From positions 7,192,001 through 7,256,000 of the forward strand of contig OX485803.1 in assembly GCA_950295325.1 (NCBI GenBank): 64,000 bases of DNA, given 5' to 3'. Origin of the DNA: Polytrichum commune (lineage: Eukaryota; Streptophyta; Polytrichopsida; Polytrichales; Polytrichaceae). The notes beneath the pieces are model-generated. The model searched no databases and was not told where the DNA came from. It was given only the letters and a program-made list of their open reading frames with translations. Below are positions 11,076 to 23,068 of the stretch, one piece after another; position 1 is the first letter of the stretch; each line of letters begins with the position of its first letter. The position numbers and the translations under genes are program-made.

Positions 11076-14000
11076 CCACCTTAGGAGGAAGGTTCGATTG
11101 CCAGGGCAGTGGGATGCTTCTTGTAGAAGAGGAACCTTTCTAAGATAAAATTGTGAATATTGACAGTTGGTTTCTGATTACAAAATTGTCAAGCTTGATA
11201 AAAGCACATACTTTCAGAGTTGGACCAGTTCTTTGCTGGAATGTGTGCAATTCGGCAAATACTGTACATGTGCCTATCATCAGATGGGAGTGCAGGGAAG
11301 CCTATCAACCTTGTTGAGTGTAGCGATGATCCACCACCTGAGACATAACCTAATTACATAGTGATGTGTGTCCTTGATGTGGTGATATGTAAGTAATCAA
11401 AGCAAACATTCCATTTCTCAAAGTTTCCACATTCCACAATTTCCGTAACCTAGAAAATAGCTCAATATTCTCACATAGTCTCGTTTGAGATTTTTCAAAG
11501 GCTGAAAAGGTTGCAACAATTGTGCAAATGTTCAAAAGAATTATCCAGGGTCACATCCTAATGTTCAAGTCACCTTTTGTTCCTTGTGTCAAAATGGCAT
11601 GCACTTGAAGACAAAGTGATGAGAATCATTATCAATTTGATCAGTATCCGAGCAGAACCATCTGCTTGACCACACAACTCAATGCAGTTCACCTTTTGGC
11701 ACATGCAAACATGCTCAAGTGAACCACTTAAGGATTATGGAGAAACACATGGACTGTCAAACTTTCATCAAGTTCCACCTAGTTAGAATGTTTGATGAGG
11801 ACTTTGAAAGCCAAACCTGGTATAAATATGTTCCGTTTCCAGCCACAAAATCTTTTGAAAATCAGGGCTTACAAAAACCCTATTGATCAACAGGTGTGAG
11901 AAACTCTTAACCCTTATCAAGATTCACACGCCACATGATTGTGGGCCTGAACTCCTAGAAAACCTAGGATTGGTCATGACCAAGTCCATTAGCAGCCCAT
12001 TAGCAAGGCTATCAAATCAGTTAGCGAATACCCTGAATTAATGTTCATTCCTTCAACTTGCGGTCATTCGGAATGTTTGGGAGATGATTCAATCGAATCT
12101 TACAAAGCATGGAAAATGAGAGGCTGATGGAATATGTTGGAGATCGATCGCAAACGATTCAGGAATGTGCAGCGAATCCTTAAAGTTGTTGTCAAAGAAT
12201 TTCCTTATGACTCCACATGACGTGGAAGCCAAACAAGGAAGCGTGTACAAGTGATCATCCTCAACGAGAGACATGACTGTCAAGCATGGCTCTGCTGTTC
12301 ATATCCACATACTTACCAACAACAAGTACTCAAGGGACTAAATAGGACTTAACATCTAACAGGTACCCGGGGCTTAAGGCTACAATGGGTTATTCAAAAG
12401 TTCGAACCCAACAACTCGAGTATGAGGGCCATTCATAATTTAAGTTTGAACTTTAAATCAATTTTCATGGAATTTGCAGATTTAACTTAAGATGATCTCC
12501 ATCGACATTGTACTAAGGATGCTCCTTTTCCAAATGGGAAGTGGAAAGTGAGAGGCTGACAATCTCCATGTATTTTGTGGGATATTTTGCAAGGGTTGGC
12601 TAGCAGGTGTCAACATTCCTAGTGTGGCCCTCAATAGGCGGACAACAATTTTTAACTATTCACAAACCATAATTTCGGTAAGGCAAGCATGAGGTTAGCT
12701 AGATGTCGGTTTCCAAAGGCATGTTGTGAACAAGACTTAGGCTGAGTCCCGGATGAGTACTACTAATTCTGTAGCTCACTTCATGATTGTACAAATGAAC
12801 TAGTATCTTGAGCCCTCCCCTCACCTATAACATTATTCAACTAAGTGACTATGTTGGGTGGGGCCAGGAATATGTCATGTAAGGAATTATACCTCATGGA
12901 TGCTTGTTAATAAGTAGATTTAGCTTGAAAAGTGAGTGAGATTCGGGAGAAGCACTGTCACTGAATGGTATTAGAATGGGATGGTTGATAACAGCTGAAG
13001 AACCTTATGCCATCCACTCAATATGTCATCGTTGAACCACATCTACTAAATTGTTGGAAGCAAATTGCATTAGTGCCCATGGACCTAACCATGTGCAATC
13101 AGGTTGCAATCGTGGATAAACTACCTCTTTACTTACCCATGTAAATCAACTTGGGTCAAAACCAAATCACAAAAGCCTATAACTTTGCTTCTTCATCCGT
13201 ATACGAACCACATTATAATAATTATAATTGTATGTTGTTGCTATGACAGTAAATATTCAAAATAGTGTGGAAAGGCAATATATTAGCATGGGAAAACCTA
13301 GTTGCACATACTACATTAATTATCCCAATCAGTGGGGGAGGGCTAATAGTGGGTGTGGGAAATTAGTGAAGGTGATACTAATTTCTTCAAGCTCTGAAAT
13401 CATTTCCACCAAAATGTTTAGGAAATATTTTTCATCTTGGATTTTTTACTCAAAATAATATTCATAGTAGCACTATTCATTGACAGTAGTGGGAGTATTC
13501 ACGAACAATCATATGTTTGCATATAATTTCTTATTTGGTCACTCTACAAACCTTAGAGCATGCACTAATTTCTCTTGAAATGCATGGTAAATGAGCATGT
13601 ATTCATGAATTTAATATCACTCGGTATAAATTTCAACCCTCACAAATTTTGAGACTTGGCAAAGTAGTGTGTGTTTCAGGAATTAGTACCACATGCATTA
13701 ATTGGGATAACCAGTGCAGAGTAGCTCTCTACATGATCCTTACCTCAAGGTCAAGAAGTTGATCTGAGGACTTGTGCATAGGAATAGCCTATGCAACCTT
13801 AGTACAATGTCCCTCTACTCAATGCAAATTTTCTATAAACTAACATCTATTGTAGTTTCGTAGCTGCTTGGGCAAGTCTTTGCTCGATAATTAATTAAAG
13901 TGACCAAAATAGTTAGGCAACCCAAAAAATAATATATGTAAATTGGGCAGTTTCAAAGCACAATTATAATAAGTTAGGCATTCATCCAAGTTTCTCATAC

Positions 14001-14677
14001 ATTTTTGGGATGGCTATTGCTAATTTATTGCTAAGGTGGTTGATTTACCTTGAACCCTTACCCTCACCTTTGAAGCTCCCATTAGTTACCCTAAACTCTT
14101 ATGTGACATGATTAGTTATGTGTGCGAGATATGTTGCATTTATAAAAGATTATGGATTAGAAGTGTTAGAATGACAAGACAAAAAAACTCACAAAAGACT
14201 TTGCAATATATGTTTAGACCTATTGATACTTAAAACCTAATGTATTGAATTACAACACATGTGAACCGAGCTTTTATGAATTAGGCATTCATCTGATCTT
14301 TTTTTATAAAAAAAAAAGGCAAACCATGTCAATAATTTCCTAAAAAATTAAGCACCCTTTTATTTACATATTTTCTGCCCAAGCTCCTAAGGAAACTAAG
14401 GTACCAAGTTCTGTGAGGAGAAGTGAAGCATGATCACCATTGATAAGTGCACATATGTTATTTACACAATCTCCTTCAGACATGATGAGCTAAGTTATAA
14501 CCAAGTTCTCATGCTAGCCAAGTTCATGAGAATGTGTAAAGCAAGCTTGCAGGGGCTTACAGACCTTTCTTATGGACTCTCCAGTGGCAAACAAGGCAAC
14601 TAGAAAGACCAATATAACGGTTATGGAGGGGTGATGAACAATGGCAGATCGCAAATGGGATCACTGATATATGTATA
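11076..14677. other. Intergenic DNA without supported genes
   Basis: Short frames only. A fragment near 13200-13300 (GTAAATATTCAAAATAGTGTGG) is matched inverted near 46155-46190, so part of this stretch is a dispersed repeat. ATTAATTATCCCAAT-type ends near 13315 and 13700 (inverted) suggest another small inverted-repeat element. Confidence 0.45.
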
Positions 14678-15271
14678 GAGTAATCCCCCGCTTAAGTTCG
14701 CACCCGTTTAAGAACGCATCCCGGTTAAGTGCGCAATTTTTTTGACAAAAATCAAGATTCATACTTTAATGTTTGAACATGTCATGCAGAGTCATTTGCC
14801 ACAAATGCATGAACTTTTTACGCTTGACTCTCAATGTCATATTGTTAACATTTTGTTGAAACGTCTCAAACGATCGTCGCATGCAATTCATCATACATTT
14901 GTCCAACTTCCAATGATTTCACATCGTTGGGCTAATCATACGATGTGAAATCATTTGGCATCATTAGACATTAGCGCCGTTCGTTGCAGTATATTCTCCG
15001 GATTGTCCCAGACTTTCCAGGTGGCGCCTTCACTGACTTCATACTCCCGCCCCAATGCCCGCTTGCTCGGTGCGTTTGGCTTGCTCAACTTTGCAATGAT
15101 TTCACATCGTTGGGCTTCGGTCAAGTGGGTTGCCTCAGGTTTCATCAGTTTCCCGTTGCAATACATTGCATCAAAGGGTCTAGAAGGCGATATGAGTAAA
15201 GTACACACCTACCAACTAAATGCACACCAACAACTCCGATTCAAAGTGGGTACTTAAGTGGGAGATTATTG
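14678..15271. mobile_element. Internally deleted pogo-type DNA transposon with TA target duplication
   Basis: The left end reads GAGTAATCCCCCGCTTAAGT and the right end, inverted, reads CAATAATCTCCCACTTAAGT. Both are flanked by TA (14676-14677 and 15272-15273), as expected for the Tc1/mariner-pogo superfamily. The left end contains three imperfect direct repeats with the core TTAAGNNCGCA (about 14690-14734), likely transposase-binding sites. Inside is a minus-strand fragment of the transposase N-terminus. A perfect 15-bp stem (ATGATTTCACATCGT and its complement) lies at 14914-14956, built from a duplicated piece of the coding part. With 594 bp it cannot encode a full transposase. Confidence 0.8.
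14951..15208 (-). pseudogene. Pogo/CENP-B-like transposase N-terminal fragment (HTH psq type)
   Basis: The reading of about 85 codons contains LTEAQRCEIIAKL, then SKRALGREYEVSEGATWKVW and DNPENIL. This is the pattern of the psq-type helix-turn-helix at the N-terminus of pogo/Tigger transposases: LT..qr.eII.kL, then ..RALareY.VS..ti..vw...e.Il. The likely start is the methionine about 15 residues into the frame or the one that begins it. The CENP-B-type second DNA-binding domain and the whole DDE catalytic domain are absent. The frame ends shortly after NDAK, where the internal deletion begins. Non-functional as a transposase, but it could still encode a DNA-binding peptide if expressed. Confidence 0.7.
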
Positions 15272-15543
15272 TATGTTGGTGATATGGTCAACATGACGTC
15301 TATTATACATTTTGGAAGGCCTCAACGACAAGGGTGCATGTGTAGGGATGCAGTCCCCATTTCAAAGCTTCTTAACACTTTGTTGTCAACAACGACGACG
15401 ATGAGGGATGGCATGGAATATTGATTCATATGCACATGTGCATCGGGCCAGGATAGCACATACCTAAATTTGTAGCATTATACAATTTGACAAGATTTGC
15501 AATTTTTGTTGTCTCCGGTTTCCACATGTAGTTGCTCTATTAA
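15272..15543. other. Spacer between two DNA transposons
   Basis: No gene or repeat relationship recognised. Confidence 0.4.
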
Positions 15544-16368
15544 CCCCTAAGTGCCCGAGCAACCATATATGGTTGATCAAAAATTTCGGCTCGTTTGTGT
15601 GTGGGCAGGTAAAATTCCTTTGACCGCGTAAATTTTTTTGGCGGGCAGTATGGAAGGGCAACTTTTGGATTGAGGCATTTTTGACCAAAAAGAGTAAATA
15701 TTCGATTTTAGAGAGGGTCAGAAAGGCATATGTGTCCGTGAAGTAGGGAATGGGTGGAGAAAGTGCTTTACTACTTCCTCAATGTTTCAGCTAATTGGAC
15801 TATTGTACTTGTTTTTGACATCCAAAGAGTTCTCATTATTCATTTCTTTTGAAAAGTGTCGTAGTGGAAAGAGTAAAAAAATTCCGTATTTTTGACCGTT
15901 GAATATTAGTATTCACAATTACCAATGTGAAGTAATTTGCAATATCAAATCGTCAAGTGTTAAAATAAAGAAAATGCATTTCAAGAATTGCAAGGAGGAT
16001 TGCGAAATGATTGGGATAGCTCTATATGCATACATAGGGTCTTTGGAATCACATTTTTGTATTCTTTCACATGTTGGAGTTGTTCATGTCACCTCAAACT
16101 CCTAAAACACTTATGAGCAAATCATACCAACATTGTGGGGAGGGGCGGCATACAAAAAAAAGAATGTATGCATTTCTCCTGTTTGTATCTCACAACTCTT
16201 ATGCAATCTCGGTCTCAAAATTGGTATGCATACTAATAAACAAGTTCTTTAAACATCTATACGGTTAGATTTTGGATAAAAGACAAATTCCTCCATTGGG
16301 GATTGTATTAAAGCCATGCACATATTTCTTAGGAAAAGTGCATTCCGAAAGGCTTGGGCACTTAGGGG
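15544..16368. mobile_element. TTAA-flanked element with 17-bp inverted ends (piggyBac-like), copy 1
   Basis: The left end is CCCCTAAGTGCCCGAGC and the right end is GCTTGGGCACTTAGGGG, complementary at 16 of 17 positions. Both sides are flanked by TTAA (15540-15543 and 16369-16372). TTAA duplication together with termini starting in CCC is the hallmark of piggyBac elements. Next to the left end lies a 14-bp palindrome (AACCATATATGGTT, 15561-15574). No transposase-like frame is seen in the 825 bp, so it is non-autonomous. A second element with the same architecture is at 51417-52273. Confidence 0.6.
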
Positions 16369-16765
16369 TTAAATCAACTTCAGTAATATATCAATGTGAG
16401 CACCTCTTAGTTGATGCTCATGCTCTGCAAACAACAAGACAATCTCCGAAAGCACTTGAGAGAAGCTCTAGGAAATTCAAAATGAGCAAACTTTGGAAGT
16501 ACTCCCAAGTCCTTGACGTCACTCCTCTTTGGAACCACCATAGTCAACAATTTTGTATGATTTTAACACCCCTAATTGCCTACATGAAACTATGATGAAG
16601 TATTAGAGTTACCAACATCATACATGTATATTAGGTGAAAGTCTATGCAACAATTAGCACAAGGAACACTTACACAAATCCTTCGAAGGTAGGGCAAGTC
16701 AACTATGTAACATTGTTTGTCTTGCAAACATGTTAGTGGTCACCTAGATTGTCTGCAAACCATCC
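16369..16765. other. Spacer with one uninformative open frame
   Basis: A plus-strand frame of about 107 codons (16272-16595) runs across the right end of the TTAA element and has no recognisable motif. I regard it as chance. Confidence 0.4.
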
Positions 16766-17103
16766 CTAAAAGTCACTTCACAAGAACCAAGGGCCCATGT
16801 CATGTGAGGACCCTTGATTCTCATCCAAAGGCCTTACAATTAACATAGTTTGCTAGAATTTGCATCATGCCCACCTCTTGAAGGTGGGTCCAACCCAAAT
16901 CCAGACATATCATGAAACATTGTTTATAATCTGCCATATAGGAATCCCTATAGACTTTTCATCCATATCTTATTCGTTAGACCCTTGGACCTTCACCTAC
17001 TAGTGTGAAGTGAACTTGGACAATCTTAACCTTTTTGACCAACAAGAGACCTTTGAATGCAATGCTCATGGGCGTTTGGTTTTGTGTGTGAAGTGGCCAT
17101 AAG
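16766..17103 (+). mobile_element. Mutator-like MITE, family A copy 2
   Basis: The ends CTAAAAGTCACTTCAC and GTGTGTGAAGTGGCCATAAG form an imperfect inverted repeat. The interior follows copy 1 (7778-8113) in order: GGGCCCATGTCATGTGAGGA, the CACCTCTTGAAGGTGGG box, and the ATAGGAATCC box. Flanks no longer show a duplication. Confidence 0.7.
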
Positions 17104-18647
17104 CATATTATGTTCATTTTTTTCAGATGAGTATGAATCACACGGACAGTATTTTTAAAATATTTTTTAAATAGATCTTTGTCAATCTAGTCTATCAATA
17201 ATCACTTTAGCTGGAGAATTCAACAATAGTACGTACTAACATGGATATGTAGGAACAGCATTTTGAAAGCACAGAAATATTCCAAAGTTGCAGTGGTCTA
17301 ATATTATTCATGTCATAGTACCAAGTGTCCAACATGTAGCGATGATAAATTGCGAAAGTAAGTTAGGCAGCCCATAAAATTATTTTCTAAAATTGGGCAG
17401 ATTCAGAAAGCAATTTCAAATAAGTTAGACATTCATCCAAGTCATTTTTCTAATTCATGGATTGTTTTCTTAATTTCATCTATGATGGCTACGATTAAAC
17501 TAAACACTTTCCTTAACCAGCATTCCTTACCCTAAAGTTTGAGTGAGATTGATGCCCCGTAAAGTCACTGTTGAAGTTATTTGATATTACTTTGCTGGAT
17601 TCCAGTATATGTCACTTGCATTATTGTGACTTTAGGCACCCTTTGAATGTTTTTTTTTGGAGGGGGGGGGTCTCAACAAAATCAATTTCTCATCAATTTC
17701 TTTTTAAATTAATTATATTCCGCCCAAGATGCTAGAGAGTTGTAGTACATGATATATAAAGATTTGTACAAATCCCCAACAAATATTGAAACTATGTTTT
17801 ATCTAATGTATGATACCTAGTCATAATTAGGACAACCTATCAAAGAGAGGAAGTGATTTAAAAATTATATGTGACAACGATGATTAGATATATGTCACAT
17901 GTGTTTTATTCTAAGTCATTTAAAGAAGCTCAAATATCCTTATGATTTAATTTACAAATACACGTACTCTAATTCGCATGTAATGCATATGCTAAATGTG
18001 CATTTCTTGAACGGATCATGTTAGAACCCGAAAAGTGATCTTAGACTCCTTTGTATGACGCATTCAAACCCACAACGGGCCTCTTGAACATGTTCATGCA
18101 CAAATCATTCCGAATTGGTGTTACAAAGTAGGCCCCGTGTCCACCTCACATGAGCACACAATAATTTGATTCACTCATAGCCAAATACTTGACCAATGTA
18201 GACTTGGCAAGACCTTAAGTTTGGCACAATTGTTGAAGCTCACTTATTACACTTTAAAAGGTCTATATTGTGGGCCACATTATTATTGAGCATAATATGA
18301 AGTTCACGATCCTTTCTTTTCCTTGGGTGGATGGCAATGAGTTTGAAAACTTTAGACCATTCTTAATGTCGATTCAAGACCATTGAAGCAACTAACTTTA
18401 ATATTGAAGATGTGAGGACAAAATTCTCTCTATATCAACAAGATTTGAGAAGATTGAATGGCCACAAAGTCATAGTTGGGGTAGCTACACTAAATATTGT
18501 ACTTAATATCATCAATTATATTTCTCTTGCTCAACGCTTATTTTAAATTGCTCTTGTAGTGTCACCAACACTAAATGTAAACCCAATATTAATTGTCATT
18601 TCTTGTAAAAACTTTTGGGCACTTTAGATTTAATAATGTTAGGTCCG
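17104..18647. other. Intergenic DNA with dispersed repeat fragments
   Basis: The part 17745-17935 shares several blocks (ACAAATCCCCAACAA, GAGGAAGTGA, ATATGTGA) with 59255-59460 in LACS intron 15, so it is a dispersed repeat. The rest is AT-rich DNA without genes. A poly-T and poly-G run lies at 17650-17670. Confidence 0.5.
17745..17935 (+). repeat. Dispersed repeat also present in LACS intron 15
   Basis: The order of blocks (ACAAATCCCCAACAAATATTG, GTTTTATCT, AGAGAGGAAGTGATTT, TTATATGTGAC) matches that at 59255-59460 on the same strand, with many changes. It is old, and of unknown class. Confidence 0.55.
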
Positions 18648-18790
18648 AGATGACCATAAACTACCGGATGATAGTGGAGAGATACCCAAACTGAACAGAG
18701 TGGTTGGCAGTTCGACCCCTGGCCGTGAAGTCATCTCTTTACTTGACAAAAAACTAGTCAGGTGGTCAAGCACCTCTTGTGTTCCAAAAT
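18648..18790 (+). repeat. SINE-like repeat, copy 1
   Basis: The block from GATGACCATAAACTACCGG to CACCTCTTGTGTTCC recurs at 28763-28905. Inside, CAGTTCGACCCCTGG resembles the B box of a tRNA-type polymerase III promoter (GGTTCGANNCC). The upstream GGATGATAGTGG could be a degenerate A box. An A-rich tail follows in this copy. This pattern suggests a tRNA-derived SINE, but with two diverged copies the class is an inference. Confidence 0.5.
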
Positions 18791-19275
18791 AAAACAATGA
18801 ATAAAAAATCCAAAGAATGTGCGAAATTTGTTTTTGTCAACGGTTTTATATCTCTAATAGTTGAATGTTGATAATTAATGGTCGTTTCACCATTCTCAGG
18901 GTCGTTAGATTCCTTTTAGGCAATTACATATTTTTTGTTTAGAATAAACAAATAAACAAACCACTAAGTTCTCATATGCAACAACATATGAAATAAATAT
19001 CCTCTTCAAATAGGCCAGTAGATAGCCTCTTCCAAAGAGATTGAAGGACATCAAATTCTTCTTCAAAACACCATCTAAAGAATGTTTAACCCTTAAAGGA
19101 TGTGTGCTCTCAATATATAACCATCTACACAATTTAAACATGGCTCACACAGTTTATTATATATTTATATTTAGATAAAACACTGATATATTTGCGGGAC
19201 ATTTGAAATCTTATCATATACATTGTCTTATGTCAAGGAGAAAATAAAAATGTACTCATACTTGACATATATGAT

Positions 19276-19317
<42 letters not shown>

Positions 19318-19974
19318 CATCCAAGTGCTCCCATGTTGAGTATTTAGATTGAAATCTTCAATAACATCAAGTTATTCAACTAATTTAGGAAGTGCACTTG
19401 AACAATAAGTTGATTCTGTATAAGTTCAACAACTTTTGACATAACTAGCTAGTAATGGAAGTATGTAGCTCGGATACATGTTTTGAGCTTCGAGAGGCCT
19501 AGTCTGGGCCTTTTAGACTCTCATGGGTTAACACTTGCAAGCTCCTTCATTGCTCATTCATTGATTGCAGATATCAATAGACTCACTAGGAACGAAAATA
19601 AGATCCATGGTGAAATACAAAGTGTTTTCCTCTGTTTTTTGGACAATATTGTTCTTTGGAAAGGTCCTCCACCGCCGGGGCTAGACGCCCACCTATTCGA
19701 GTTGGGCCCCACCAACACTACCCAAGGTGAAATTGCAAAGAACTATCTTATAGCATGTATAGATTATTTGCTTGAGACTATTAGACTATGTAATTAGCAT
19801 CAAATGCTTTGTATTATTCTTAAGGGATCCACATACAATGAATCAACAAGAATCCACAAAGGGTCAAGCTTTTACTAGGTCTCCTTAACCTCAGTCATAC
19901 CTTGGTAGTAGTGGGGGGGGGGGCAACCCAAAGTGGTAGACATGCCTAATTGAGTTGCTTCTCTTGATCACACA
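18791..19974. other. Intergenic DNA, AT microsatellite, no supported gene
   Basis: A plus-strand frame of about 104 codons at 19483-19797 has no recognisable domain. A (TA)n run lies at 19283-19314. Confidence 0.4.
19283..19314. repeat. (AT)n microsatellite
   Basis: About 16 AT units seen directly. Confidence 0.95.
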
Positions 19975-20310
19975 CCTACATTTGAGTGGCATGTGGTATG
20001 GTATAGATGCATGAACAAATGCCCAAAAACATGTGTCTGGAAGAAATTGAAACGTGTGCTCAAAATATGATGATCACTATGAGGTCAATCATCAACGTCC
20101 TTTTGGGGGAAGGGGGGGGGGTATTATGACCATCTACTGAGCACAAAATATTCACTTTGATAATTAATAAGATGTTTGTACGAAATCCAAAATTTGTGAG
20201 GAGAATGGCTACGGCATCGATTTGGATTTGCTACCCATCTCATATTAATCACGTGTTTCATATCCTAGAAGAAGTAGGCTAGTCGGAAAAAATAACCATT
20301 GAAGACCCAT
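19975..20310 (-). repeat. Dispersed repeat family B, copy 2
   Basis: This is an inverted copy of the 10720-11075 repeat. Read on the minus strand it contains the AGATGGGTC start, the CTAGCCTACTTCTTC block, a TTTGGATTTCG-like part, GCTCAGTAGATGGTC and then a C-tract (a ten-base G run here on the plus strand at about 20117-20126). Confidence 0.65.
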
Positions 20311-20486
20311 CTACCGTACATCATGATCTCAGTCTAGACCTCAAATGAAACTTTTTCAACTTCTATTTGTGGTGTAATATATATACCTTCATACATAACC
20401 TTGCTCTTTCGCACACCCACACCCTTCTCGAATTGAGTGATCCTTCATTTGCTTCCCTCCCCTCTCCCTTAACAACATCGGTGAAT

Positions 20487-20680
20487 AAGGTATGTGGGTC
20501 TTAAGTGGCTTGTTTTCTTAATCGGAACCCTAGATTTGCTTGGTATGTGGTTCGGTGAGGATCAAAGGGTACTCATCACAAAGACACATGTATAAAAGAG
20601 ATTGGACCATGTCTTCAAATATTAATGATTATTTTACACTCAATAATGAACACAATTGGGAGGACCTATGTATCCATGTA
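20487..20680 (-). repeat. Partial family B copy
   Basis: It shares TGGTATGTGGTTCGG, ACACATGTATAAAAGAGATTGG and CATGTCTTCAAATATTAATGAT with the family B copies at 24150-24270 and 50490-50590, but stops before the C-tract region. Confidence 0.5.
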
Positions 20681-22507
20681 AGAAATCAACAAACATGCAC
20701 TTACCATAACCTTAACTAAATCAAGGTAGATTCAATTTTCATTATGGTTTTTGCATATGTTTCATTATAAATTTGCTCATGCAGCACAAATTTGTAATGT
20801 AAATCAAATCGGTAGAAGTTGGAGAACATGAAAAACAAACCAAATAACAACAATGTACCTTAGTGTGGCATTGGTGTCATGAGAAGGTTGCCAGAACGAT
20901 GCACCGGGTGTTAGTGTCAATATATTTCAAGCATATCTACTTAACCGTAGAGTATCCACATAGCTCTCCAAACAGGACATGGTTGGTCCTTAACATTTTC
21001 ATACCTATAATGGGGCATTCCCACCTGACATTAGTTAGAAGTAGTTTTAGTCTAAAAGCAGTTTTAGTTGTCTAGGGTTCACACATACGGCTCTTTTTAG
21101 TGCCGAGCCTAGGTGGCAAATGATGTGGCATGGCTTAAAAGTGGAGGTTTTTAAGCCTCAACCACCCACCCTCCCATCGGTACCTAAACATGAGGCAAGA
21201 ATATAGGAACTTTAAAAGTGTCGCCTCCCACCCTTGTGATTGGTTGCTTTTTAGTCTTAGCTATGAGGGTACGAGGAGCTTCATTAACAAAAACCAATGG
21301 TAAGATAGGTGAGTAGTAAGGCATTTGGGGATGGGACAAAAACTACCCAACATTCATTGCTTGGTAGATAAAACCATGAACATGTGTGAAAGCTACTTAA
21401 CTAAAACCTACTTGAAAATCTCCAGAGCAAGTTCTTGTAGGTGCATTGGGATAGTCGGATGCCTCCGCTATAACCGAGGGAGCTTTAACCGGTTTTTAGG
21501 AAATACTTTGGGTCTTAACTAGTATTTCCATCTCGTTTCCTTACAAGACCTTGCCAAATCTCCTCATGAACATAACATTACTCAATGCCATGAAATGTTT
21601 TTCTTTTCTTTTTCTTTTTCTAAATCCAAACTAAAGTCATTAAATGAATTAAACATAAACATACCCTAGCCTATCTTACTACTTCCAGTAGGTTCATGTT
21701 CACAACACTTACCATTGTGGAGGGTAAAAATGTTGAATCCTATGTAAGTCCCACCAATTATTATTTTAAACCATTCTAACATCTAAATCAAGGTCATAGG
21801 TCCCAAATTAGTATTTATGAATCAACAACACATCTATAAAAGAAGACTTTTATTGCACCCCTGATGGTAGGTCTTGCGGAAAAAATTCCACACACAATCT
21901 CCCATACTGAGTATTGAATTTGGATGTGAGAGATCCCAAAAAGAACAGTGTTGGCACACATGCCAACTTATTCCCAATCCACAGACTCGTAGAAGTTGTT
22001 GGAGAAGCATCCATGTCTAGCAACTACAGTAAATAGTCTTATGACTGTGGGCCACAATAAGTTTCATCCTACAATAAAATTATAGTAGAAAATTGACGCC
22101 AGCCACATTACTTGTTTTTCAAGGAAATAGATGTGGGTGATTATTTTATTTTGTGCTACTTTTGTCCTAAAACTAATATTCAATGTGTTGGTAAGAAGTC
22201 TTCATGAAGACTTAGGAAAATATTTGGGATCTTGGACCCACGTTATTTCCCCCTTAACTATAAAATTAGTGTGGTCCACGTTATTTATTCCACGTTATGT
22301 TCCAACTCACACCAATAGGAGTATTTAGTGTAGTTTGTAAACCTTCCTTTCCTGCAATTAAAATGCGTTTTTGTCAACACCGTCACTCATTCGTAGAAAC
22401 CACAAAAATGTACATTTTTCTTTGCCTAGCAGGTGCAATGCCTTCTGATTTTACATTGTCTCCACGTCATTGTAGAAGGCTTCAATGCCAACAATTGTTG
22501 TAATTAA
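20681..22507. other. Intergenic DNA, no gene recognised
   Basis: Only short frames without motifs. No clear repeat pairing was found by eye. Confidence 0.4.
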
Positions 22508-22651
22508 CATTACTTAGCACTTAGTGCTAGTTTAGTGGGCCCTCATAATATAATAGTCGGATGTTCAAAAACTATGTATGAACACTTAGATTTTAACTAA
22601 GCTCCTAACATCTTGTTGTTATATTATGAGGGCCCACATCGCTAAGTAATG
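22508..22651. mobile_element. Short inverted-repeat MITE, 144 bp
   Basis: The ends are CATTACTTAGC (22508-22518) and GCTAAGTAATG (22641-22651), perfectly complementary. A second inner inverted pair, TGGGCCCTCATAATATAA and its complement, follows after a short offset. The whole unit folds into a hairpin. Target duplication is not evident. Confidence 0.75.
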
Positions 22652-22734
22652 ATATGTGGAGCTCTCGCATAGAAAGAAGAAAAAAAGAAAGAAAAAAATG
22701 AACATCACTGACGAGGAGCTTTCACATACACATG

Positions 22735-23005
22735 GCCATTTCACAAGGGGTCCCAACTCCCACACACATTAGCAAGTCCCAACATGAAGGCAAAGTCCCA
22801 ACTTTTGAGGTTCAAGACATCATTTAAATATGGTTTATTATTGTCCCAGCTGGATCTTGATTATTCTATGCACAAATATTCACAAGACTTGTGTTGCGAG
22901 TTGCAATTCTCAACACAAGTCCCAAGCCTCACCTCCAAAAAGTTTTACCATGTAGGCATCCATGTCATACTTGGGGCTTGGAACTTGGGACCCCGTGTGA
23001 AGTGG
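22735..23005. mobile_element. 271-bp MITE with 21-bp inverted ends
   Basis: The left end CCATTTCACAAGGGGTCCCA and the right end TGGGACCCCGTGTGAAGTGG are complementary at 19 of 21 positions. The interior has repeated AAGTCCCAA words and a small stem (GACTTGTGTTG with CAACACAAGTC). A related end (ACTTGGGACCCGTGTGAGCC) lies at 23576-23595, directly after the element at 23069-23574, so the latter probably inserted into a relative of this MITE. Confidence 0.7.
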
Positions 23006-23068
23006 TAAGTCCCAATTTTCATGCTCTCAACGGCTAAGATTACACGGATTGACTCAAGTGACTTGGGA

